NCBI GenBank assembly: GCA_013397435.1
Contig: VZRG01000300.1
Coordinates: forward strand, 372,171 to 436,170
DNA from: Erythrocercus mccallii
Taxonomy: Eukaryota; Chordata; Aves; Passeriformes; Dicruridae
DNA: 64,000 bases
Direction: 5' to 3'
Positions 47,449 to 56,970 of this stretch are shown one piece after another. Within the stretch, counting starts at the first letter, position 1, and each line of letters begins with the position of its first letter. The notes beneath the pieces were generated by a model. It did not search any database and had not been told where the DNA came from. It saw only the letters and a program-made list of their open reading frames with translations. The translations under genes and the position numbers were made by a program.

Positions 47449-47454
47449 ATGTAA
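47449..47454 (+). promoter_or_regulatory. Start-stop upstream element (ATGTAA)
   Basis: A minimal ATG-TAA lies three bases before the main ATG and in the same frame. Start-stop elements can stall initiating ribosomes in other genes. Here it also proves that 47458 is the first usable in-frame start of the coding sequence in this exon. Confidence 0.6.
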
Positions 47455-47457
47455 AGT

Positions 47458-47480
47458 ATGCTCAGAACTTTTCCAGTAGT
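47458..47480 (+). CDS. HMBOX1: HMBOX1 coding segment 1 (start codon exon)
   Basis: ATG CTC AGA ACT TTT CCA GTA GT runs into the donor GTAAGTA at 47481. Spliced to C at 59365 it reads MLRTFPVV followed by LLETMSHY. From memory, human HMBOX1 starts MLSSFPVVLLETMSHY, so 10 of the first 12 residues agree and the splice phase (phase 2) fits exactly. An in-frame TAA three codons upstream excludes an earlier start. A at -3 gives an adequate initiation context. A start at the second Met (59378) remains possible by leaky scanning. The segment is too short to be found as an ORF, so it is easy to miss. Confidence 0.92.
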
Positions 47481-50171
47481 GTAAGTACAAGCTGAAGAAA
47501 CTCAAAACAATTAAGAGTAATTTTGTGGTGTTCTTCTGTTAAATTGTCTAAAAAGAGCAGAGAAATGGTTACAATGATTTTGAGCAGTTGTCTGAGATGG
47601 AGAGTTTCACTAGTTTAGTGGAGCATTTAAACCAGGAAAGACATTTAAACCAGGAATAGTAAAGTAACTGGGCATTTAAATCAGGGAGTAGTAATGTTGA
47701 ATTCGTCACTTGCTCTGGCTCATGTATTGTTTGTGCTTCTACATTTCTGTCACTGAAACAGAAGGAAAATGATGCAGTTCTTAGGTCAGAGAAAAATCAG
47801 TTCCTAAAGGAAAGATCTCCATACAGCAACTGAACAAATGAGAAGGATAAAGAGTTTAACACCACTCTAAATTTGCTGAAAGGGATGAGCCACCTTCAAT
47901 TTAGTGGCCTCTGACAGAGACAAAAATCCTCACCTAACCTGGTGCTGGATGTGTTCGCCCAAGCAACTCAAGTATCTTGAACCCCAGTGCCAGTCAAGGT
48001 TGTCTAAGTTTCATTGTGGAATTTGAAATCAGTTTGTTCCTTTTAGTTACTGCTGTCACATAGCTTCAATTTGATTGGTTTTCATGCTGTTTCTTCAATA
48101 AATAAGCAGATGAATTCAAATTTTGAAGCTTGTCAGGCTGAAAGGAAGGGCTTGATCTGCACTGTGCTGTCACTCATCTCCCACTGGCCGGTCCTGTATT
48201 GCCATTCGCAATATCCCTGTTACAGGCACACAACCAAATGCTCGTCCCCTGCAATCAGATTCCTGAGATACTTTGACCTCTTGACTTCAGATTGTTCCTT
48301 CTGTCAGACTGAGCTGGAAAGAGAAACCTTTTCTGCAGGATAGGTAGCAAGGAACTGGGCTGCTGTGAATGCATCACATTTTTCCAGATGGATTATTTCA
48401 AGGATGAAGATCTACCCTGGGCAAGTGGCAGTGCAGTCACAGCCTTCTGTAGAAGGAGTCACAGCAAAAAATAATGACTGCCAGGGATTTAGTGTTGGAA
48501 ACCAAACTCCAATGGATTTCAAAAAGCCATTAATTAGTGATTTTCTATTGCCAGTGGCTTAGTGTTCTGTTCAAAACTGGTGGCTTCCTACTTTGCTGCC
48601 AGTCCCTCGAGCCACCTCCTCTTCTTCCTTTTAGCTGGAAGTAATGTTGGATTTCTTTATTAAAATCACCACTTGAAACTGTAAAGATCTGATTCGCAGC
48701 AGGAGGGAAGTCTGGAAGTAAGGCCACGTCACCTGGGCATCTTTGTTATCCCAGTAATTCAGAGGTTGTTGGGTGACCTCAGAGCTCCTCTGTGCTTTGA
48801 GTGAGCACAAGGACATCTCACAGCTTTATGTCAGACTTTTGCCAGAAATTTCCAGACTGGGAATTGCATAGCTTGAATTTCCGGTGTTTTAGCTTGATTT
48901 CAGTCATGTTCTGCCCCTGTGCAGTTTTCTGCTGCCACCTCCCAGAAGAACAGTAGCAGCTTCCTTGCTTTATTCCAGTGTATGTGCAATTAATATGGCC
49001 ATGGAAGATGCTGTAGAAGGAGAGGTGAATCATTTTTGACTGAGGGAAAACTGGCGGGAACCTATCTGGAGGGGATTAGAAGTATTAAATTAGAGGAAAT
49101 GGGCCAAGATGACCCATTTAGATAGAAAGTTTCCAGATTAAACTGCAGATATCTTTTGAAAACGTAGATGGGATTGTGAAGGAAAAAGAAGAAAATTGAG
49201 CCTTAAAAAATGTTTTAAAGTTTGAATTTAAATAGTGATTAAGATTAAGATTGAAGAGTTGCAAAACTGCCATGGTAAGAGAGTAGTTGGGTTACTCCTA
49301 AGAGTAGGAGTCACCTGGGTGCAGTTACTGTTTCACTGCCTTATTTTAACCCTTAATAGAATGAGAGTCAGTGAAGGAGAGGAGTTTGAGGCATGGTGTG
49401 AACACAAACCTCTTGATTTTGGCCTCCCAGGAATTAAGAATTTATCTAAAATTAAGTCCTGTAGCCAACACAGCTTTATCTCTGTTGGGCCCCCCATAAA
49501 TACGGGAGTAATTACTTGAGCTTTATAGTCCTTATTGATTAATTAATGTGTATTAATAGCTATAATAATGACCATCAGTATGTTTTACATCCCTCAAAGT
49601 ATGATTTCTGATAGAAGCAGACAGTTTCACTGTTGTCACTCCCAATTTACCTGAATTATCAGGCCAATGCTTATGAATTTAACTGGCAGCAATGGCAGGG
49701 GCATCTGGGGATTAAAAGAAAATTAGGGTGATAATGCAGATGGAGAAGGACTCAACTGAAGCCTTGTCATCATTTAGGAGAAACAACAGGAAGAAAAGAA
49801 CAAGAGTGTGAACTCTACCAAGTCAACACAGATTGAGGAGCAGGCGCTGGACTTACAGTGGCTTGGAAAATCACCACAGGCTGAGCTGTATCTGTCCAGT
49901 GTCCTTGAACTGTGACACAAAACAGGTTAATTAAACTCAGGTAACAGAAAACTCAGCTGATTTTCTCCTTTTGTCTTTGGTGACAAGGTATGGTGTAAAT
50001 AGTGGGTGACTCTAGGAGCATTCATTTGGCTTTTTTAGCTTCTTTAACTGAATGTCCTTCCTGAGTCTTTGGTTTTATTTAAAGATAAAACCAGATGAGT
50101 TACTTCATGATGTCACAACAAAAGTGACTAAAGAAAAATCTTGTTGAATGGTAAAGTTTCTTTTCCTCAAA

Positions 50172-50292
50172 AAGGTTTGGCATAGTTGCCCAGGGAAGTG
50201 CTGGATTCCCATCCCTGGAGGGATTTGAAAGCTGTGTGGATGTGACACTTGGGGACACGGGTTAGTGGTGGCCTTGGCAGTGTGGAATGTAG
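50172..50292 (+). mobile_element. CR1 fragment lacking its 3' tail
   Basis: GTTGCCCAGGGAAGTGCTGG, CCATCCCTGGAGGGATTTGA, GTGGATGTGACACTTGGGGA and GTGGCCTTGGCAGTG are sense CR1. The sequence leaves the consensus before the usual terminal block, so it is truncated at both ends. Confidence 0.82.
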
Positions 50293-50889
50293 ACTGGGTC
50301 TTGTCTGTCATGCAGGAAATTTCCTTGCTTCAGGTCTGGGTTACACAAAGAAATGTTTGTTGCTTTAAGAGCATTAGTTAGGATAGTCATTTCTTTTGAA
50401 ATGCTTTTAACTAAAATAAAAGTTCAGTATGGAAGCAGCAGTGGCCAGAAGCCCATGGTTTTTGCTATTATGATTTATTTTCTTCAAGGAGATGCTGTTA
50501 CCTATTCCTGAGTTTTCCAAGTGTAATCTCACTAAGGCTGTGCCAGTAACACTGCACTTGCAAACTGTTTTTCTAGTAGAAAATAATGTGCTTTGTAGTT
50601 AAGCACAAATACAGGGGTAGTGAGGTTCAGCTGTTTGCTGGGTTTGGATTTTAGTTTTCTGAAGTAATTAATTTCTCTTTTAAGGAAGTGTTTTAGTTAT
50701 TAGTGCTGGTGATGGATCCTGAAGGAGAACGAAGTGGCCTGAAATACTTCAGAATGTCTTTTTCTTCATGTGTGGAAGAGGTGATGGAAATCCTGGTAAT
50801 GGCTTTGCTTGAAAGTTGTCCTGCACCTTATCATGTGTGATGGTATAGATGGACTCTGTATGTGTGGTGAGAAAATGCTCAGAGTTTGG

Positions 50890-51045
50890 TCAGGCTCTTG
50901 TTCTGCCTTCCTGCAAAATTCCTGTGTGACTTTGAACAAGTCATTTGGACTTGTCCAAAGTCCAGCCCCTCTCTGTGAGCTTTTGGTCACAAAAATTATT
51001 GTGGTATTAGTTCCTGCCTCACAAGCTTCTTGTGATTGGAGAATT
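50890..51045 (+). repeat. MIR-like (CORE-SINE) relic
   Basis: TCCTGTGTGACTTTGAACAA followed by GTCATTTGGACTTG, then CCCCTCTCTGTGAGCTTTTG and TTAGTTCCTGCCTCACAAGC with TTCTTGTGATTGG. This tracks sense MIR (TGTGTGACCTTGGGCAAGTCACTT, CTCTGTGCCTCAGTTT, CTACCTCACAGGGTTGTTGTGAGGAT in order). Highly diverged. Confidence 0.68.
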
Positions 51046-51191
51046 TAGGTGCCCCAGGTGACAGAATTAATGGAGAGGAGTTCTGAGATTCTGCCTGCCT
51101 TTTAATAAAGGATTGGTCAAATTTTGAAATTAAATGGAGGAGGCAGAAGACAGCACTGTACCCTGTAATCTTGACTGAAAATTATGAACTA

Positions 51192-51372
51192 TTATAGAAT
51201 CCCAGAGTGTTTTGCGTTGGAATCCCAGAGTGTTTTTGGTTTGGGTTGGAAGGGACCTTCAAGCTCATCCAGTTCCACCCCCTGCCATGGACAGGGGCAC
51301 CTTCCACTATCCCAGGTTGCTCCAAGCCCCATCCAGGCTGGCCTTGGACACTTGCAGGGATGGGTCAGTCTA
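51192..51372 (-). mobile_element. CR1 LINE 3' fragment with duplicated tail unit
   Basis: Antisense order GGTTGGAAGGGACCTTCAAG, CAGTTCCACCCCCTGCCATG, CAGGTTGCTCCAAGCCCCAT, then ACACTTGCAGGGATGGGTCA. At its 3' end the segment GGAATCCCAGAGTGTTTT is present twice, about 22 bases apart. Confidence 0.9.
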
Positions 51373-52464
51373 GTGTCTAGGGCAGGCCCATGTCTCAGTT
51401 TCACTGATGACTTTTTAAATTACTTTCTTCACCTGGATTACACTATTTCAGCGTGTTTGTGAGATTTACTGTAACGAAAGCACATAAGTCCTGCTTTGAG
51501 AGCTGTTACAGAACTTATACATCCAAAGTTTAGTCTTTGGCTCCCGAATCCAAGAGCTCCTCCTTGCTCTTGGCACAGGTTTGGGCTTTGGGCCCTGGTT
51601 CAGCACTCAGCTGCCGCTACAGTTTTTCTCTCAGTTTGTTAGTCCTGCTGATCCCTCATTCTGCCCTTGAATCCAGGCTGAGTTTGAATTCCTGCCTTGT
51701 TGCTGTAGAATTGCAACAATAGCAGGAAACCCAGATTTTGAAAGTAGGGAAGGTTAGGGTTAGACAGATAAGGTGTCAATGTGAATCAGTGTGTGCCTTG
51801 AGTAGAATTCAGAAGTGTCTGGCTGCCAGCCCTGTGCTTAGTCAGAGGTCAGTCCCTTTTGTAAGACTTGGATTATGACAATAATTGCCATTTATATTAT
51901 ATTTTTGCCTTGTAAGATCAATCTCAAGTTCTCTCTCTCTTTCCCAGAGATGTAAAGCAGAGTAAGTTACTCATCCAAGTGGCAAAACGACTGGGTTTGC
52001 TCACTGCCAGCATCCATTAAAATTATTTTATCAGCAGAGAATTTCTGAGAATAAGTGGAAGAAGAGCTTGTGTAGAACAGTGAGTCAGGGTTTGGGGCTC
52101 TTTAACCAGCTGAGAAACTTGAAGCCTCCTGAAGAAACGATGTGTTGATATTCTGCTCTCAGCTTGCCTCCTCTAATTTGTGTAGCGGTGAGTATTTGAT
52201 TATGCCGGATTTATTTTCAGAAGTTTCAGGCTGCTCTTATTAATTGTCTCCATTTTGATCGAAGGCGTGTGGCAGAGCTCTGCATTCCGGAGCCGCTGTT
52301 TTGCATCCCTAAACAGAGCCGGTGACGCTGAGGCTCCGTGGCTCAGCTCGGAGCCTGATTTCCCTCCTTGCTGCAGCGCGAGGCTCTCGTTTTCTCGGGA
52401 TGAGAGGAGTCATTACAAGAATTATATTTTGTTTGTGAATCAGGATGAATGGGAGTAGAGGCCT

Positions 52465-52480
52465 TTTTTTTTTTTTTTTG
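52465..52480. repeat. T homopolymer
   Basis: A run of about 16 T just right of the CpG-retaining patch. On the minus strand it could be the A-rich tail of a retroposed copy, but no clear body was recognised. Confidence 0.9.
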
Positions 52481-52582
52481 AAAATCAGAACCCAGAGATG
52501 CAACGGCAGGAGATAATTATGCAAACGTATGGGTGAGGATGGCTCTGTGTTCCTTGACATGATGAGCACTTCAGGCCTGAGG

Positions 52583-52586
<4 letters not shown>

Positions 52587-52613
<27 letters not shown>
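52587..52613. repeat. (TC)n microsatellite
   Basis: An uninterrupted dinucleotide run of about 13 TC units. Confidence 0.97.
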
Positions 52614-52798
52614 TGAAAACTGGTACAACTCCTCTGAAAATACTGGAGTTGCAACTGATGAGCATAAGTGATGAGTCAGATCCTTAATCCTCTGTTACGC
52701 CCCAGAATTCACAGCATCAGCTCCTGGTTTTGAAGGCAGCTTTGCTTAATATGATGCAAAGTTTTAGGTGGTTCTGGAACATTTATATTGCTGTGAAT

Positions 52799-52986
52799 CA
52801 TCGAATCACACAATAGTTTGGGTTGCAAGGAACCTTAAATATCATCTTGTTCCAGTGGCAGGGATGCCACTCACTGTCCCAGGTTGCTCCAAGCCCTGTT
52901 CAACCTGGCCTTGAACACTTCCAGGGATCCAGGGGCAGCCACAGCTTCTCTGAGAAACCTTTGCCAGGGCCTCACCACCCTCCAAA
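52799..52986 (-). mobile_element. CR1 LINE 3' fragment
   Basis: Antisense order ATCGAATCACACAATAGTTT, GGGTTGCAAGGAACCTTAAA, CAGGTTGCTCCAAGCCCTGT, CCAGGGATCCAGGGGCAGCC, then GGCCTCACCACCCTCC. Confidence 0.9.
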
Positions 52987-53127
52987 TTGAAGGAGAGTCA
53001 TTTGTTCAGTAAGAACAGAAAAGGCCAAAGCTTGAATTTCAGAAGACTGGATACTGTTATGCCCTAAATGCCCCAATTCTCTTCCAGCAGTTCCTTAGAG
53101 CTGCCCCGGAAACGTCACAGTCTTTGC

Positions 53128-53186
53128 CTCTGGGCTTGATGATCCTCTAGTGTCCCTTCCAACTCAGAATATTCTGGGATTCTGGG
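53128..53186 (+). mobile_element. Short CR1 tail
   Basis: GGCTTGATGATCCTCTAGTG, TCCCTTCCAACTCAGAATAT and TTCTGGGATTCTGGGATTTT are the last 60 bases of a sense CR1 with an ATTCTGGG tandem tail. Confidence 0.8.
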
Positions 53187-53324
53187 ATTTTTTTGGTGGT
53201 ATATGTTAGCGCTGTTAGTGGAACAGCTGTAGCTCAGTTTGAGCTTCCTTTGAGCATCTTGTAGGAACCAGCTGCATCCTTTGGGATGGGGTAAAGTGTT
53301 GGATGAGGCCCTGATCAACCTCGT

Positions 53325-53400
53325 CTCTCACTGCCATCCCTGCCCATAGCAGATGAGCTTTAAGGTCCCTTCCAACCAGCACCAGCCTGGGATTCTGTGT
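53325..53400 (+). mobile_element. Short CR1 tail
   Basis: CCATCCCTGCCCATAGCAGA, TGAGCTTTAAGGTCCCTTCC and CCTGGGATTCTGTG form a second short sense tail, separated from the previous one by about 140 bases. Confidence 0.85.
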
Positions 53401-56400
53401 AGAAAAGGAAGGACTAAATGAAATTATGCTTGGTCCTCAGATCTCATAAATATGTGTGGAGAGAGAAACAAGCTTGCATAACCTAAAACAGGGTTAAAAA
53501 ATTCAGAGTGGGCAGCTGGAAGTGGAGTTTCTTTGTCGTCGCTGGTTCTCGTAGGAAGCATCTGGAGCAGTACTTCATGTGAATTCGGTGGTTAAATATC
53601 AGACTGGGTGATAAGCAAATTACATTGCTTTGGAAATAGCAGTGCCATCCTCAGTGTCTGTTTTTAACATCAGGAGGACATGGACCTCCAGAGCTGTTCA
53701 GGCTGCAGTTCTCACCAGTAGTGGATGCACAGACACACAGGAAAAATCTGGCAGGTTAAGGAGTTCAACTTTCAACTTTGATGGTAATTAAAACTCTGGT
53801 TTAATTAATGAGTTGCAGAAAGTGATTTTTTAGCTGTGTACTTTGGAAGAACCCATTTCAGCTGGAAAGCCACAATTTAGATTGTGATTTTGCTCTTCCA
53901 TTTAAAGGGTGAGATGGCACTGAGTGACACTAAGGAGGTGCCTGTGATGTTGTGAAAAATGCTGGTGCTGTAATAAATGAGGTGACAAATCCTGGATGTT
54001 CCTGTGAGCCGGACAATGCAGTGCAGGGGGGTCCTACCTTGTGCCGTGTGTCAGAGAAGGGTAAATGTTGGCATCTCTCCCCATCCTGCTCTCCTCAGTT
54101 GATGGGACTTGATCAGAATCATTCTTAAACCAATTACCAGACTTAGGATCCTGTTCTGAACACTTTGGCTCTTGCCCACATCCATATTATGCAGATTATA
54201 TCAAACACAGGTCTTACAGCAAAAAGCACAACTGGTTTTGTCAGTCTTGAGCTTTGCTTATTAGATAAAGCAGTGAATTTTAATGGGAATTGGAGAAGGA
54301 CCTCTGCAGAAGAGCATCTCCTCAGTGATGCTAGAGTGCTTCCTACTCATCTACAGTGAGTAGAAGAGTGGAAAAAATGATTTCTTGTGATCATTAAAGA
54401 GTCCAGAGCCATTTTCTCAAGTGTTAGAGGTGTTAAGGCTGCTGTCTGGCCTTATTCCCAAACGGGTAATTGAATTGCTTTGAACTTCTGCGAGTTCAAT
54501 TGGACATGGACTTAGCTCGTAGCTGTTTTTATGGGATTATTCTGCTGTGCTCCATCACCTAGAAAGTTAAGTGTTGGGTAAATGATTCTTGTATCAGCGT
54601 GGGCTTGGGCTGTGAGAGTAGGTGAGAAACCCTTGATGTGTTTTTCCTTACTTTCCTCTATACAGTGCAGAAAGATCAGGGAAGAGAGCACTCTTGTCAC
54701 ATATCCCCACTGGAGATCAGAACAAACTGGGAAGGGAACATGTCCAAAGGGTGAAATTCATTCAAAAAAAGAGGTTAAATAAACCTTGATGGAATGAGAA
54801 GGAAAGGCAATGCTGGTGAGAGCAGCCCCTCAATAGCCTCCACTCCACAAAGTCCCCTTAGAAAGGAAGGAGTGATGCTGCACTGGACTGATTGGGACCA
54901 GCTGGATATTTTATATCTGTGAGTTTGGTGGGAAAAAAAGCTCCTTTTTATTTACTTCCTTAAGAGTTCTCCCTTCAATCTGATATTCAGGTACCTCAGG
55001 TTGCTTTTGGATGAGCCATAAAAGATGAGCATGAAGTTTTACTGCTTTAGAATGGTACAATTGGACTGTCTATTTGAGGAATGATTGCCAACTTAATGTA
55101 AGGAATGTAAATAAGTTTGATGCTTTAGGCTACTTACTTTTTTTCTGTCAGGACCTAAAGAAACTTTGTTTTAAAGGGCAAGATTCAGTTTCTAAAAAAT
55201 TGGTCACTTTTAGTTTTGAGCTTAATTAGAGATTTGCAGAGGTTTTGCCTGCAAAATTTCAGAGAGAAACATGCACAGCTGTTCTCCCTTGGTTTTCTCT
55301 CTTTTTTGGGTGTCTCCCCAAGGAAATTTGACAGCCCATTGTCATTGGTGAGAGTACTGATAGCAGATAAAGCATGGGATGTAGAGGATATTTTGCTACA
55401 CAGGCAGCAAAGTTTGCCTACAGCAAAGTCAGTCCACAGTTCATGTTCTTAGGAAAAATATTTTCCATCTTCATTTTCTCCTATACCCCCCAATCATTCT
55501 GCTTGTCTCTATCTTATTTTATGCCTTGCTACTTTTACAGTTGATTGTATTTCGCAAGGAAAAAGAGGGGGAAGTAAATTGAATTACAGGTAGCCAGAGG
55601 AGTGCAGGAGGATAAGAGGCTCTTATTGCAATGTGGGGGGGATGAAGTGGTGAAGAATATCCACTCATTAATGAGCTGAATGAAATTAGGGTGATTCTAG
55701 AATGGCTGATATAATTAACTGCTTTGTAAATTGATCTTTAAACAGGGTAAGTTTATTAATATATTTTAAAAAGGGAAAATAAGCGAAGTCCTGCTCATGT
55801 AACAGTTCTAAATAATGCTTGCTGTAGTTATTCATTAAAAAGTTGTGGATAGTTGGCAATGTTGGAACATGTTCAATAATACTATGTTTTGCAATATTTG
55901 TTTTGGGGTTTTAATGGAAAATTCCAAGTTCCTGCAGTTGTTTTCAATGCATAAGAGTCCCTTGGGATTATTTCTAGATCTCATGGCTGTGTAGAAAAGC
56001 ACGTGAAGGTGGGAACAGGAGTTCCAGATCAAGAAGACCAATGAGATGTGTCAGTGCAATATATGCTGAGTGTGCAAATATAAACAAGGCACTTGGGACA
56101 TCTCTGTGTGACATTAGTGAGACCAGCAGAGAGATACTCTAATTTTGGTGTTCTTACCTCTTAAGTGTTGAAAAATTACCCAGAAGTTGCTTTAAAAGTG
56201 TTGGTGGGCTGGAAGAATTTTTTGCATGGACAGACAAACAGATCATTGAGTTTAGTTGTTTTTTCTTTTCAAGTTGTCCACGTTTTTCCAGTGGTTATGT
56301 TAAACACAGTGTCAGGGATTTAATTTGACAGTAGGTTTGCTACTCTTACATTACTACCTGCAAGGCTTTAAAGTCCACTGATGAACAGGACTCCAGAATA

Positions 56401-56767
56401 TAAGTTGGAAGTCATTGAATATCTTATTTCTGAGGCAGAGGGTAGCCTTGCCCAGCAGCCTTTGCATCCTGTGAATTGAAATTCCTGCACAAGCTCAGCT
56501 GTATCAAAGAAGGACAAATTGAGGCCAGAGCTCTTTTCCCTCGTACGACCACGAGCGACCGGAGGTCAGACCTTGCCCCTGCATCTGAGAACTCTGCATT
56601 TCATTAGCTGGAATTCACTAAAGGACACTTAGGATTCACCAAATCATTATGTGTAATTCACTAAAGGAGATTAATTTGGCACCCAGCTCCAGGAGCTGAG
56701 CCCTGGCACTTCAGATGAATTAGGAATGACACCCAGATTTTAGAGAGAATTGCTGGCCATGGCCACC

Positions 56768-56970
56768 AACTCTTGCAGGAGGTGGTGAGGCCCTGGCACC
56801 AGAGAAGCTGTGGCTGCTCCATCCCTGAAAGTGTCCAGGGCCAGGCTGGATAGGGCTTGGAGCAACCTAGGATAGTGGAAGGTGTCTGTTCCCATGGCAG
56901 GAGGTGGAACTAAATGATTTTACAGCCCCTCTCAATCCAAACTGTTCTGTAATTCCATGATTCTGTGTTG
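56768..56970 (+). mobile_element. CR1 LINE 3' fragment
   Basis: Sense order GGTGGTGAGGCCCTGGCACC, AGAGAAGCTGTGGCTGCTCC, AGGGCTTGGAGCAACCTAGG, ATAGTGGAAGGTGTCTGTTC, ending CTGTAATTCCATGATTCTGT. Confidence 0.9.

Larger units (their letters stand above)
47397..47457 (+). other. HMBOX1: HMBOX1 5'UTR part of the start-codon exon
   Basis: The exon follows a strong acceptor: the pyrimidine-rich TCTTTTCCTTGTGTCTTACAG ends at 47396, preceded by plausible branch-point sequence. The 61 untranslated bases contain two upstream AUGs, both in the same frame as the main start and both closed by in-frame TAA. The upstream non-coding exon 1 is not identified. Confidence 0.88.

Noticed and set aside
51945..52015. 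Possible antisense MIR-like text (AAGTTACTCATCCAAGTGGC)
   Set aside because: Match too short and too diverged to separate from chance.
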